A stretch of 64,000 nucleotides of DNA from an uncultured Bacilli bacterium. GTDB lineage: Bacteria; Bacillota_I; Bacilli_A; RF39; UBA660. The notes beneath the pieces are model-generated. The model saw only the letters and a list, made by a program, of their open reading frames with translations. It was not told the DNA's origin and ran no database searches. Each line of letters starts with the position of its first letter. The stretch's first letter is position 1. The stretch covers positions 186,001 to 250,000 of the forward strand of contig CANREL010000001.1 in the NCBI GenBank assembly GCA_947629655.1, read 5' to 3'. Below, in pieces: positions 18,709-27,348 of the stretch. The position numbers were made by a program, and so were the translations under genes.

Positions 18709-18972
18709 ATGTTTGAAGAATTGTTAGAAGAGTATAAAAAACTTTCAATTGATAGTAAGAAAGAGAAAAATATTGAAGAATTCAAATTGGTCATCGCAAT
18801 GTTAGAATTGCTTTGTGATCGTAAAAATATCAAATATAATAAAGTTGCGATTGATGATTTAGTCGATTTAAAAAATGATAATGAGTATTTGAGCTTAATC
18901 TATACTTATATAACAGCACTAAAGGAAGAGATAGGTAGTTATATTTTAGATAGTGAAAAGAGAGATGATTGA
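18709..18972 (+). CDS. Small acidic protein, unknown
   Basis: 87 residues, helical, charged, no recognised domain. AGAGGTGAT precedes the ATG and the gene follows the 16782 gene by 16 bases. Its stop lies in the loop of the terminator hairpin that ends the three-gene operon. Confidence 0.68.
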   Translation: MFEELLEEYKKLSIDSKKEKNIEEFKLVIAMLELLCDRKNIKYNKVAIDDLVDLKNDNEYLSLIYTYITALKEEIGSYILDSEKRDD

Positions 18973-18986
18973 TAATCTCTCTTTTT
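18957..18986 (+). terminator. Terminator of the 16.5-19.0 kb operon
   Basis: aaagagagat / atctctcttt with an eight-base loop and T tract; overlaps the stop codon of the last gene. Confidence 0.88.
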
Positions 18987-19022
18987 AATTAATAAATATC
19001 TTTTTTATTAATAAAAATATGA

Positions 19023-19052
19023 TATAATAGAGTAGTAATCGTCAAAGACGAT
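19023..19052 (+). promoter_or_regulatory. Rubrerythrin promoter with downstream palindrome
   Basis: TATAAT at 19023-19028 is followed at 19038-19052 by the perfect inverted repeat ATCGTC-AAA-GACGAT, which covers the expected transcription start. This is a good position for a repressor. It does not match the PerR consensus. Confidence 0.55.
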
Positions 19053-19077
19053 ATTATGTTAAAATGGAGGAGAGAAT

Positions 19078-19620
19078 ATGGAATTAAAAGGAAGTAAAAC
19101 AGAACAAAATTTAATGGCAGCATTTGCTGGAGAAAGTCAAGCAAGAAATAAATATACATATTTTGCAAGTAAGGCTAAAAAAGAAGGTTATGAACAAATA
19201 GCTGCTATTTTTGAAGAGACAGCTAACAATGAAAAGGAACATGCTAAAATTTGGTTTAAAGAATTAAATGGTGGCGATGTTCCAACAACGACAGAGAACT
19301 TGAAAGCTGCTGCTGAAGGAGAAAATTACGAATGGACTGATATGTATAAAGAATTCGCTGAGGTTGCTCGTAGTGAAGGATTTACACGTATTGCTAATTT
19401 ATTCGAAGCTGTTGGAAAGATTGAAAAAGAACATGAAGAAAGATATAGAAAACTTCTTGAAAATGTTGAAAATGGTCTAGTGTTCAGTAAAGACGGAGAT
19501 AAGATTTGGATTTGTCGTAACTGCGGACATGTTTGTGTTGGAAAAGAAGCTCCAAAAGTATGTCCAGTATGTGCTCATCCCCAAGCATATTTTGAAGTAA
19601 AAGCTGACAACTATATGTAA
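19078..19620 (+). CDS. rbr: Rubrerythrin
   Basis: 180 residues. The diiron four-helix domain shows [24 protein letters not shown] and [12 protein letters not shown] with the Glu/His ligands, and the C-terminal rubredoxin domain has CRNCGH and CPVCAHP. Rubrerythrin reduces hydrogen peroxide in anaerobes using electrons passed through the rubredoxin iron. It is monocistronic between two terminators and has a palindrome at its promoter, suggesting stress regulation. Confidence 0.96.
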   Translation: MELKGSKTEQNLMAAFAGESQARNKYTYFASKAKKEGYEQIAAIFEETANNEKEHAKIWFKELNGGDVPTTTENLKAAAEGENYEWTDMYKEFAEVARSEGFTRIANLFEAVGKIEKEHEERYRKLLENVENGLVFSKDGDKIWICRNCGHVCVGKEAPKVCPVCAHPQAYFEVKADNYM

Positions 19621-19625
19621 TAATA

Positions 19626-19650
19626 AGAAATAGTTATCTATTTCTTTTTT
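19626..19650 (+). terminator. Terminator of rubrerythrin
   Basis: agaaatag-ttat-ctatttct and T tract. The next gene begins only nine bases beyond it. Confidence 0.88.
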
Positions 19651-19658
19651 AGTAGTAG

Positions 19659-20207
19659 ATGAATAATATCCAATTTTTATATGATGTTTTGATGAGTGAT
19701 GATCCACAAAGAGAAGTCGAAGAAAATCTATCAAAATTATTGACTATCATTCCAGAACTGCGATGGGAAATAGGTTTTGAACATCGTCATCCTCATCATC
19801 ATCTCGATGTCTGGAATCATACTTTATATGCTTTGAGCTTATCTGAAAAAGACTTCGATGTCCGTTTTGCTCTTCTTCTTCATGATATTGGTAAACCTTT
19901 TTCTTATACTGAACAAGATGGCATTAGACATTTTTATAATCATCATGAAGTATCAGCTAAAATGGCTAAAGTGATAATGCAAAGATTAGGTTTTGATGAA
20001 TATGCGACGAAAAAACTTACTTATCTCATCGCTAACCATGACATTCCCATTTCGTTAAAAGATATCGATAACTATCCACATTTAACTCAGAAACGTTATG
20101 AAATACAGCGATGTGATGCTTTAGCTCATCATCCTGATAAACTCGTTAAAAGAAAGAAATATTTAGAAGAGATAAAAGAAAAAATAAAAGCTAAAAACGA
20201 TAAATAG
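19659..20207 (+). CDS. HD-domain protein related to tRNA nucleotidyltransferase HD region
   Basis: 182 residues. HHHLDVWNHTLYAL, LLLHDIGKPFSY and YNHHEVSAKMA give the HD metal-site pattern, as in the stand-alone HD proteins similar to the C-terminal part of CCA-adding enzymes. No nucleotidyltransferase domain is present. The start lies immediately after the rubrerythrin terminator with hardly any leader and a weak binding site, so expression probably depends on read-through. Confidence 0.75.
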   Translation: MNNIQFLYDVLMSDDPQREVEENLSKLLTIIPELRWEIGFEHRHPHHHLDVWNHTLYALSLSEKDFDVRFALLLHDIGKPFSYTEQDGIRHFYNHHEVSAKMAKVIMQRLGFDEYATKKLTYLIANHDIPISLKDIDNYPHLTQKRYEIQRCDALAHHPDKLVKRKKYLEEIKEKIKAKNDK

Positions 20208-20222
20208 TAGTGAGGCAAATTT

Positions 20223-20567
20223 ATGTATGAATTTCAAAAATTAGAGAATGAAGAAATCATCTTTATATCTGATAATTCAATTTTAAAAATTGATGATCAA
20301 GAAAAAAATATTTCTACTATTCTTACCAATCAAAGATTGTTATTATTTGATTATCCTAGCAGTGTTAACAATTATCAAGAAGTCATGAAAAGTAGTCGTG
20401 GTGCTGACTATGTAAAACAAAAAGAAGTAATATTAGACGTACTATTGAGTAATATTGAAAACATCACTAAAGAAAATGGTTACGATAAATATCTTTTGAG
20501 TGATACCAATTATTTCTATTTACGTGATGATGAATTATTTGCCAAAATAAAAAAACTAAATACTTAG
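20223..20567 (+). CDS. Small soluble protein, unknown
   Basis: 114 residues with beta-rich pattern (IIFISDNSILKID, ISTILTNQRLLLFDYP) that loosely recalls bacterial PH-like domains; the match is not strong enough to name. GTGAGG lies upstream. The stop sits inside a bidirectional terminator and the gene overlaps the end of the convergent gene by a few bases. Confidence 0.6.
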   Translation: MYEFQKLENEEIIFISDNSILKIDDQEKNISTILTNQRLLLFDYPSSVNNYQEVMKSSRGADYVKQKEVILDVLLSNIENITKENGYDKYLLSDTNYFYLRDDELFAKIKKLNT

Positions 20568-20576
20568 TTTTTTTTT
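20551..20576 (+). terminator. Bidirectional terminator between convergent genes
   Basis: aaaaactaa-atac-ttagttttt with T's on one side and A's on the other, located within both 3' coding ends. Confidence 0.8.
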
Positions 20577-21199
20577 GCTCCAATTTTCTTTTGTTTTACA
20601 CCATCACGAGTAATACCAAATTCTCTATCTCTTTCAATATCATCAACGATTTTTTGAACATCCTCATATTTTAACTTATCAATTGTATTAATCGTATGAG
20701 TAGGTTTTTCTTCTTCAACTTTGTTTTTCTCTTCACTAATCTCTTGTTCTTTGGAATCCCTGATGTAGTCGTTAATCGCTTTCTTATTCTCTAGAAATAA
20801 ACGATTCTTTTTATAATCTTTAATGTTGTTTTTGTGATATATGATTTTACAAATATTATATCCAATATCCAAAGTAAACCACGAAGCACAAATACCGATT
20901 AAAACTGGCAAAGTCGTCAATCCAGAAACTAAGAGATACACATCTAAACCGAGCATCATTGCTTGCCAAACAATTGAAAATTGGCTCTTAGATATACCAT
21001 TTTTTTGTTCTCCTACAAAATCACAAGCTTCATCGACTTGATCTTCCATCTGTTCTAATAATCTCTCTTCATTTTCTCTAGTGTTCGGTACTTCATAATT
21101 TTCACCATTAGCTAGATGCACCTTAATAGTATCTTCAACTATTTCATAATTCAAAATAAAATGTTTAGCATCATATAAATCCTCAGTATAATCTCTCAT
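20564..21199 (-). CDS. Membrane protein with two helices, unknown
   Basis: 211 residues: soluble N-terminal domain with an acidic helix, two hydrophobic helices at about 88-125, and a charged helical C-terminal half. GGAGG lies just upstream of the ATG on the minus strand. No family recognised. Confidence 0.68.
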   Translation of the reverse strand: MRDYTEDLYDAKHFILNYEIVEDTIKVHLANGENYEVPNTRENEERLLEQMEDQVDEACDFVGEQKNGISKSQFSIVWQAMMLGLDVYLLVSGLTTLPVLIGICASWFTLDIGYNICKIIYHKNNIKDYKKNRLFLENKKAINDYIRDSKEQEISEEKNKVEEEKPTHTINTIDKLKYEDVQKIVDDIERDREFGITRDGVKQKKIGAKKN

Positions 21200-21259
21200 A
21201 CAAAACCTCCTCCATGATTAAAATGATAGCACATATTATCAAAAATAAAAATATTAAGG

Positions 21260-21288
21260 TTGAAAAATATTTGTTAATGTGTTAATAT
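21260..21288 (+). promoter_or_regulatory. Promoter of the ABC exporter leader
   Basis: TTGAAA (21260-21265), 17-base spacer, TAATAT (21283-21288), followed by a strong binding site and a small open frame. Confidence 0.65.
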
Positions 21289-21319
21289 CTAAAATGAATT
21301 TAAGGAAAGGAGTGGGAAA

Positions 21320-21397
21320 ATGAATAGATTAAATTTATTAAAATTGAACATTGATAGTAGGATAGATGGGATAGTTATGTTTTCCCATATCTTTTAA
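21320..21397 (+). CDS. 25-residue leader peptide upstream of ABC exporter
   Basis: A 25-codon frame beginning MNRLNLLKLN behind a strong AAAGGAGTGGG. It stops just before a terminator that precedes the ABC transporter gene. Codons 12-14 carry atagtag (21354-21360), which can pair with ctactat (21418-21424), the 5' arm of the terminator. Such leader peptides control drug exporters by ribosome-mediated attenuation (BmrB/bmrCD in B. subtilis is the model). The peptide sequence itself is not one I recognise. Confidence 0.6.
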   Translation: MNRLNLLKLNIDSRIDGIVMFSHIF

Positions 21398-21415
21398 TGA
21401 TCTAATTTTTAAAAG

Positions 21416-21441
21416 AACTACTATGAAGATAGTAGTTTTTT
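21416..21441 (+). terminator. Attenuator terminator before the ABC exporter
   Basis: aactactat-gaag-atagtagtt followed by T's, located between the leader peptide and the exporter's GAGGAGG. The 5' arm has an alternative partner inside the leader peptide coding region. Confidence 0.8.
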
Positions 21442-21460
21442 ATTTTATGAGGAGGTATGT

Positions 21461-23194
21461 ATGAAAAGAGTAAGAGAAGAAAATTTATTAGTTAAATATT
21501 TAAAGTCTGAAAAATTAAAAGTATTTATTTATCTCATACTAGTATTCACCTCATATATTCCAACTTTGGTTGCTGCTTTCTTTTGGGGATTAGCCCTAGA
21601 GAGCTTAATACTTAAAGATTTTTCACAATTTGTCACGTATTTAGCTATATGGGAAGGAATCTATATCGTTTTTTATTCGTTATTATCCATTCCTAGAGAT
21701 TATTTGTATAATTATTTAGAAATAAAATTTACACGAAATGTCATAAAAGACTTATATCATAAAATATCTGATTTGCCAGCTATTGCCTTTGAAGATATTG
21801 GGGTTGGTGAGTTTATAAATAGAATGTATACCGATCCAGATCGCATCATGGAATTACTAGCTAAGTTGATAAAGATGGCTTGTCGTGCTTTAGTAGTAGT
21901 TGCGGTATTTATAATTTCTTTTAAAGTATCGGTATTTCTCGGATTAGAAATGATTGTCTTTGGACTTATCATGGGCGTTATTTCTTATAAGTTCTTTCCA
22001 AAAATAAAAAAGACGCAGGAGAACATCAAAAAAGAATCTGATAAATATGTCAAGACAGCAACAGAGAACTTAACTGGTATCAGAGAAATAAAATCATTAG
22101 GTATTAAAAATAATATCCAAAATCGTATTAATAGTAACGTTGATAAGTTATTTGATAATACTAAAAAGATAAAAATATATGAGACATTGTACTTCAATAT
22201 CAATAATTTCACTTATTATACACTACAATTCATCATTTTATTCACCTGTGGTAAATTGTTCATGGATGGTAAAATGAGTTATAGTACGTTTATCATCATT
22301 GAATCATATATTTGGCGTATTGATGAAGTAGTAGAGAGTATCAGTGACTTCGGAGTTAACTATAACAAAGTAAAAGTATCTCTTCGAAGAATTAATGAAA
22401 TTTTGAATAATAAATTGTATGAAGATGAAAAATATGGTCAAAAAAATTTGAATGAAGCAAATGGAGTAATTGAATTCAAAAATGTTAAATTCAGTTATCG
22501 TGAAGATGAAGAAGCAACTTTAAAAGATTTAAATTTAAAAATTGAACCGAATAAGAAAATAGCTATTGTCGGAAGAAGTGGTAATGGTAAATCAACTATT
22601 TTTAATTTATTACTCAGATATTTTGATGCGACTAGTGGTAAAATTTTAATCGATGGTATCAATATAAAAGATTTGACAGAAGATTCCCTTCGCAACAACA
22701 TATCTATAATTAGACAGAGTCCATTCTTATTCAATATGTCAATTATAGAGAACTTTAGATTAGTTAGAGAAGATGTAACATTAGAAGAGATAAAAGAAGT
22801 GTGCCGTAAAGCTTATATTGATGAATATATCGAATCACTTCCTAATGGTTATGAGACGATTATTGGTGAAGGTGGTATCAACTTGAGTGGTGGTCAAAAA
22901 CAGCGCATCGCGATTGCTAGAACTTTACTTTTAAATACTAAAGTAATTTTGTTTGATGAAGCGACGAGTGCCTTGGACAATGAATCGCAAGAGTACATAA
23001 AGAAGACTATTGATGATTTAGTAAAAGATCACACCATCGTCATTGTTGCCCATCGTCTATCAACCATTATGGATGCCGATATCATTCATGTAATTGATAA
23101 AGGAAAACTAGAGGCATCGGGAACGCATGAAGAACTATTGAAGAAATCCAAAGCATATCAAAGTTTATACAAAACAGAATCCTTAAATTCATAG
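21461..23194 (+). CDS. ABC exporter (half-transporter with fused ATPase)
   Basis: 577 residues: a six-helix exporter membrane domain (about 1-310) and an ATPase domain with Walker A GRSGNGKST, signature LSGGQKQRIAIARTLL, Walker B VILFDEATSALD and switch His in VAHRLST. This is the MsbA/BmrA/BmrCD superfamily that pumps drugs, lipids or peptides; substrate unknown. Only one half-transporter gene is present, so it would act as a homodimer or with a distant partner. Expression is probably controlled by the upstream leader. Confidence 0.92.
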   Translation: MKRVREENLLVKYLKSEKLKVFIYLILVFTSYIPTLVAAFFWGLALESLILKDFSQFVTYLAIWEGIYIVFYSLLSIPRDYLYNYLEIKFTRNVIKDLYHKISDLPAIAFEDIGVGEFINRMYTDPDRIMELLAKLIKMACRALVVVAVFIISFKVSVFLGLEMIVFGLIMGVISYKFFPKIKKTQENIKKESDKYVKTATENLTGIREIKSLGIKNNIQNRINSNVDKLFDNTKKIKIYETLYFNINNFTYYTLQFIILFTCGKLFMDGKMSYSTFIIIESYIWRIDEVVESISDFGVNYNKVKVSLRRINEILNNKLYEDEKYGQKNLNEANGVIEFKNVKFSYREDEEATLKDLNLKIEPNKKIAIVGRSGNGKSTIFNLLLRYFDATSGKILIDGINIKDLTEDSLRNNISIIRQSPFLFNMSIIENFRLVREDVTLEEIKEVCRKAYIDEYIESLPNGYETIIGEGGINLSGGQKQRIAIARTLLLNTKVILFDEATSALDNESQEYIKKTIDDLVKDHTIVIVAHRLSTIMDADIIHVIDKGKLEASGTHEELLKKSKAYQSLYKTESLNS

Positions 23195-23217
23195 TAGAAG
23201 ATATTCTTCTACTTTTT
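23193..23217 (+). terminator. Terminator of the ABC exporter
   Basis: agtagaag-atatt-cttctact and T tract, overlapping the stop codon. Confidence 0.87.
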
Positions 23218-23264
23218 CTTTGATAAAATATTCTAAATGGATTAAAATGAAAATGAGGGATATT

Positions 23265-23783
23265 ATGAAGACAATGATAATTTCAGATATACATGGCTAT
23301 AGTAAAAATTTAAAAAAAGCAATTGATATCTTTAATGAGACTAGTTGTGAAAGATTGATCGTTTTAGGAGATTTATTGCGTCCAGGTCCTGATCAAGAAG
23401 AAGTAAAAAAACTTTTAAACAGCATGCGTTTTTGTCTACTTTGTATGCGTGGAAATAATGATTCTTATATCTATCCTGGAGAATTGGAATTCAATTTAAT
23501 TGATGATTATTTGAATATTAGACTTGATTCTAACAATGTTTACATAACGCATGGAGATCGTTATAATCGTCGAAATTGTCCCTTTTTAAAAGAAGGGGAT
23601 ATCTTGATTCAAGGACATAGTCATACAGCATGGATGTATGAAGAGAACAAAATGTTCTTTTTGAATCCAGGTTCACTATCCTTACCTAGAGATAACACGG
23701 ATGGTTCTTATATAATATATGAAAATAATAAGTTCTACCTATATGATTTAGATAATAATCTTTTGAAATTTTTAGAAGTATAG
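23265..23783 (+). CDS. yfcE: YfcE-type metallophosphoesterase
   Basis: 172 residues from ATG 23265 behind GAGGG. Metal-site motifs: ISDIHGY, LGDLLRPGPDQ, RGNND, YITHGDRY and GHSH, ending in the family's NPGSLSLPR. YfcE-like enzymes are manganese phosphodiesterases of unclear physiological substrate. The longer TTG-started frame is rejected for lack of a binding site. Confidence 0.88.
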   Translation: MKTMIISDIHGYSKNLKKAIDIFNETSCERLIVLGDLLRPGPDQEEVKKLLNSMRFCLLCMRGNNDSYIYPGELEFNLIDDYLNIRLDSNNVYITHGDRYNRRNCPFLKEGDILIQGHSHTAWMYEENKMFFLNPGSLSLPRDNTDGSYIIYENNKFYLYDLDNNLLKFLEV

Positions 23784-23844
23784 ATTTTTTTATATATGAT
23801 GTGCTATAATGACAATATAAAATAATAAGATGTAGGAGAGTAGT

Positions 23845-24243
23845 ATGAACAATAATCAAGAATATAATCCAAATAATAAATATCAAGATCCAAATAGTTC
23901 CTATCCTCAACCAATGAATAATGGATATCCACAAAACAATCAGTATCCACAAAACAATCAGTATCCGCAACCTAATCAATATCCATATGGACCCCAACAA
24001 AATCAATATGTTCAACCTGTACAAAATAATGATCAATTGACTTCTGATGATAAAATGCGTTTAGGAATCGCAGCTGCTGCTTTAGTCATTGGTTGGTTTG
24101 TTGCCGGTTTAATTTGTGGTATAGTGTCAATTATTATTGCTCAATCTGTAAAGAAAAAGCATTTTGCTAAAACACTTATTTCAATACTAGGAGCAATTGA
24201 AATTGGAATAATGGTCGTATATATTTTTATGAGTGTTCAATAA
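23845..24243 (+). CDS. Small membrane protein with Asn/Gln/Pro/Tyr-rich repeat
   Basis: 132 residues. The first half is a low-complexity segment with repeats of QYPQNN / NQYPQ type; the second half has two hydrophobic helices (about 70-95 and 105-130). The layout is that of DUF4190-like proteins, a comparison by eye only. Tandem 15-base repeats at about 23934-23990 encode the motif. A -10 like TATAAT at 23805-23810 and GTAGGAG precede it. Confidence 0.7.
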   Translation: MNNNQEYNPNNKYQDPNSSYPQPMNNGYPQNNQYPQNNQYPQPNQYPYGPQQNQYVQPVQNNDQLTSDDKMRLGIAAAALVIGWFVAGLICGIVSIIIAQSVKKKHFAKTLISILGAIEIGIMVVYIFMSVQ

Positions 24244-24251
24244 TTATAATT

Positions 24252-24275
24252 AAGCATTATTTATAATGCTTTTTT
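24252..24275 (+). terminator. Terminator before folD
   Basis: aagcatta-ttta-taatgctt followed by T's. Confidence 0.88.
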
Positions 24276-24324
24276 AGTGTTTTTTTATATTGTATGTTAT
24301 AATTAATAAGTAGGAGATAGTAAT

Positions 24325-25158
24325 ATGAAATTAATTGATGGAAAGAAAATACAATTAGAGATGATTGATGAGTTGCATGATGAAGTAGAAAAGATGAAAA
24401 AAGTACCCAAATTGGTAATAATTCAAGTCGGTGACTTTGGACCAAGTAATAAATATGTCGCTCAAAAAAAGAAAGTTGGCGAAAAGATTGGTATTGAAGT
24501 TGAACATATAAAGTTTGAAAAAGATGTTAAAGAAGAGGACATTCTTAAAAAGATTGATGATTTGAATCGTGATAAAAATGTCAATGGCATCATGGTTCAA
24601 TTACCTCTTCCAGATGGTTTTAATGAAGATTTAGTTACTAATCGTGTCGCTAATGATAAAGATGTCGATGGTTTGACAACTGATAACATTGGTAAATTAT
24701 TTGATGGTAAAAAAGCTTTTGTTCCTTGCACAGCTTTAGGAGTAATGGAATTATTTAGTAGGTACGATATCGATTTAAAAGGAAAACACGCTGTTATCGT
24801 CGGACGTAGTAAGTTGGTTGGTAAACCTTTGATTGCGTGTTTGTTAAAGGCTAATGCAACAGTCACTGTGTGCCATTCAAAGACTGAAAATTTAAAAGAT
24901 ATAACTAGAAAAGCCGATATTTTAATCGTAGCCATTGGTAAAAAATACTACATAACTAGTGATATGGTTAGACGTGGTACTGTTGTAATTGATGTCGGTA
25001 TCAATGTTGAAGATGGTCACATTTATGGTGATGTCAACTTTGATGACGTTAAGAAAAAAGCTTCATACATGACACCTGTTCCTAATGGTGTGGGACGCAT
25101 GACAGTTATATCGCTCATGAAAAATGTCATAAAAGCTTGCCGTGAACAAACTAAATAA
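24325..25158 (+). CDS. folD: Bifunctional methylenetetrahydrofolate dehydrogenase/cyclohydrolase FolD
   Basis: 277 residues, usual length. Substrate motifs KYVAQKKKVGEKIG (catalytic Tyr and Lys), VQLPLP and DKDVDGLT are followed by VIVGRSKLVGKPL (NADP site), CHSKT and TPVPNGVGRMT. It interconverts 5,10-methylene- and 10-formyl-THF for one-carbon metabolism. The final motif reads NGVGRMT rather than the usual GGVGPMT, a minor variation. It has its own short leader after a terminator. Confidence 0.95.
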   Translation: MKLIDGKKIQLEMIDELHDEVEKMKKVPKLVIIQVGDFGPSNKYVAQKKKVGEKIGIEVEHIKFEKDVKEEDILKKIDDLNRDKNVNGIMVQLPLPDGFNEDLVTNRVANDKDVDGLTTDNIGKLFDGKKAFVPCTALGVMELFSRYDIDLKGKHAVIVGRSKLVGKPLIACLLKANATVTVCHSKTENLKDITRKADILIVAIGKKYYITSDMVRRGTVVIDVGINVEDGHIYGDVNFDDVKKKASYMTPVPNGVGRMTVISLMKNVIKACREQTK

Positions 25159-25221
25159 CTATTGATTAAAAATGATTTTGTGATTAAAATATAATTAGAA
25201 TATAGTAGAGGGGAAATAATT

Positions 25222-26787
25222 ATGAATGGAAAAAAGACAATACTATTTTTAGCTAATGGCTTTGGTATGGAAGCTAAAGACTCATACAGTTTAGGTGATG
25301 ATTTAATCCCAACAGTAACGAAATTAAGTCAAGAATACATGTTTACAGGACTTGATGCCGCTGGTAAAGAATGTGGTTATTCTAAAAACCAAGTCAGTAC
25401 TTATCAAACTGGTTACTCATGTTTTTCTAGTGGAGGTTATATTGATTTAGCCGTTCGAAGCATGGATCGTAGAATTGCCGATAACAACTTCATTGATGAT
25501 AAGATGATAAGTAGTATTGAATTCGCTGTCAAAAATAAGTCAAAGATGCATGTTTTCTTCATGATTGGAGATAAGTTTTCTTATAGTACCGGTGATCAAT
25601 TGAGTGCTTTTGTAAAAAAGTGTATGGAGATGAAAGTTAAAGAAGTATGTATTCATCTATTTGTCGGTTATAACAGTGAACGTGGTCTAAAAGAAGCAAA
25701 GAACTCTATCAAAGCTATTACTAGAATTACTGCTGATTATGATAATGTCAACATATCTTTAATTGTTGGTGTTGATTTAGTAAGTGATTCCACACCAGTT
25801 ACTAATCTTTCTAAACTTTATCAAATCGCTACGACTTCCATCGGTGAGACTTGGCCAGATTGGCAAGAATTGTTCGATATGCGATATAAGAATGGAATTC
25901 CAGATGAACAGATCAATCCATTCCTAGTTAGAAGAAGAGTTTTATTTGAGAGTAATGACAGTATTTTTATCTTCAATTATGAACCAATGCCTATAACTAG
26001 ATATCTTAGTATCATCATAAATCCAAAACAATTATTTAATGTTGATACTAATCCGACTAATATAAAGATAACATCACTACTGCCAATTCAAGAGAATTCG
26101 ACTTTAGCGCATGCTTATGAGTATGATTTACCAGATGTTTATTTTACGAAAGACTTGGAAGCTATCAACAAAAAAGCAACTTTAATTGCTGATAGTTCAA
26201 GAGCTGGTTACATAAATAGTGTTTTAAATGGTAATAGAAATGAGATTAGTCCATTTTTAAATACTAAGTCTGTAAAGATAAATAATGATTATTTTGCTGA
26301 AATGACGCAAATTCTATTAAATGAAATCAAGAGTGGAACTAATGAATATATAATAGTTGACTATAATTTATTAAATGATTATAAAAAAGGTGATATTGAG
26401 AAATTGAAATTCAATTTTTCCCAAATGGATAAAGCTTTGCGCAAAGTCTATGAGTATACGTATCCCAACCATCACATGTTGATCTTTACATCCCTATATG
26501 GTGTTAAAGATGAGATGGTTGTCAATGATGAAAAAGTATTCATCAACTATGCTAATCGTGTTCCATTTATTATCGTTGATGATGTCTATAGTAGAAATAC
26601 AGCTTCAATGGTTCCATCGACAATCAGTTTGATATCCCAAACGTTATTGTACTTAATGGGTGACAATACGAAGAAAACATTAGTTGTTTTGAATAAGAGT
26701 GGTAAAAAGGGTAAAAGTAATATGATCATCATGATTGTTGCCATTCTCGTAATAATCATGTGTGTTCTCAAGATGTTTTTAAAGTAA
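25222..26787 (+). CDS. Tail-anchored pseudoenzyme of the cofactor-independent phosphoglycerate mutase family
   Basis: 521 residues. It aligns by eye over its whole length with iPGM: LFLANGFG for ILDGFG, NQVSTYQTGY for GQMGNSEVGH, FNYEPMPITR for FNFRPDRAIQ, LLNDYKKGD for PDMVGHSG, FTSLYGVKDE for ITADHGNADE. Metal and phosphate residues are replaced: catalytic Ser is Tyr61, the next His is Tyr65, the DH pair is LY, and Asp/His of the DMVGH motif are lost. A hydrophobic helix at the extreme C-terminus (about 499-519) anchors it. It cannot be a normal mutase; role unknown. It heads a run of membrane-associated genes. Confidence 0.75.
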   Translation: MNGKKTILFLANGFGMEAKDSYSLGDDLIPTVTKLSQEYMFTGLDAAGKECGYSKNQVSTYQTGYSCFSSGGYIDLAVRSMDRRIADNNFIDDKMISSIEFAVKNKSKMHVFFMIGDKFSYSTGDQLSAFVKKCMEMKVKEVCIHLFVGYNSERGLKEAKNSIKAITRITADYDNVNISLIVGVDLVSDSTPVTNLSKLYQIATTSIGETWPDWQELFDMRYKNGIPDEQINPFLVRRRVLFESNDSIFIFNYEPMPITRYLSIIINPKQLFNVDTNPTNIKITSLLPIQENSTLAHAYEYDLPDVYFTKDLEAINKKATLIADSSRAGYINSVLNGNRNEISPFLNTKSVKINNDYFAEMTQILLNEIKSGTNEYIIVDYNLLNDYKKGDIEKLKFNFSQMDKALRKVYEYTYPNHHMLIFTSLYGVKDEMVVNDEKVFINYANRVPFIIVDDVYSRNTASMVPSTISLISQTLLYLMGDNTKKTLVVLNKSGKKGKSNMIIMIVAILVIIMCVLKMFLK

Positions 26788-26796
26788 GGTGATATT

Positions 26797-27339
26797 ATGA
26801 GTAAAGAAGAAGCTAAAAAGAATTTTTGGACGACGTTAGTAGTATCAGTATTAGTTATAATATTTGGAATATTCTTGCTTTTCAAACCTCATTCGACCAT
26901 TGCTGTAATATCTAGATGTATAACAGCTATAACTGCTTTGATTGGCTTATTTGGTCTATACAAATATTTGACCCGCCAAGATAAGACAAAAAAGTTAAAC
27001 TTTAACATTATCTATAGTGTTGTTGCCTTTGTAGTAGCTGGTATCATCTTTTTATATCCAACTTCCATAGTTGGAGTCTTACCAATCGTCGTCGGTGGTT
27101 TCATAATCGTGAATACGCTTTTCAAATATGGTTATTTGAAACATTTGCGCAAAAGTGAGAATAGAGATTTTGGCGTTTGTCTTTTAATCTTTATCATAAT
27201 GATAATTGATGGCATTATTTTGGTAATAAATCCTTTGAAGAACGTATTAGAGATGAGTCAATCTCTAGGAATGTTACTAACTTTTTATGCCGTATTAGAT
27301 ATGATTATGTGCTATCTATTTAAAAATAATATTGAGTAG
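26797..27339 (+). CDS. DUF308 (HdeD-like) membrane protein
   Basis: 180 residues with six hydrophobic helices in two or three repeated pairs, the pattern of the DUF308/HdeD family. A binding site AAGGTGAT lies between the preceding stop and the ATG, nine bases away, so it is cotranscribed with the iPGM-like gene. Function of the family is poorly defined. Confidence 0.75.
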   Translation: MSKEEAKKNFWTTLVVSVLVIIFGIFLLFKPHSTIAVISRCITAITALIGLFGLYKYLTRQDKTKKLNFNIIYSVVAFVVAGIIFLYPTSIVGVLPIVVGGFIIVNTLFKYGYLKHLRKSENRDFGVCLLIFIIMIIDGIILVINPLKNVLEMSQSLGMLLTFYAVLDMIMCYLFKNNIE

Positions 27340-27348
27340 GAGGTTTTT

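Noticed and set aside
20841-21041. Plus-strand small frame opposite the two-helix membrane protein
   Set aside because: No binding site and composition expected from the opposite strand.
23934-23990. Tandem 15-base repeats as a repeat array or CRISPR-like element
   Set aside because: They are in frame within a gene and encode a repeated QYPQNN-type low-complexity segment.
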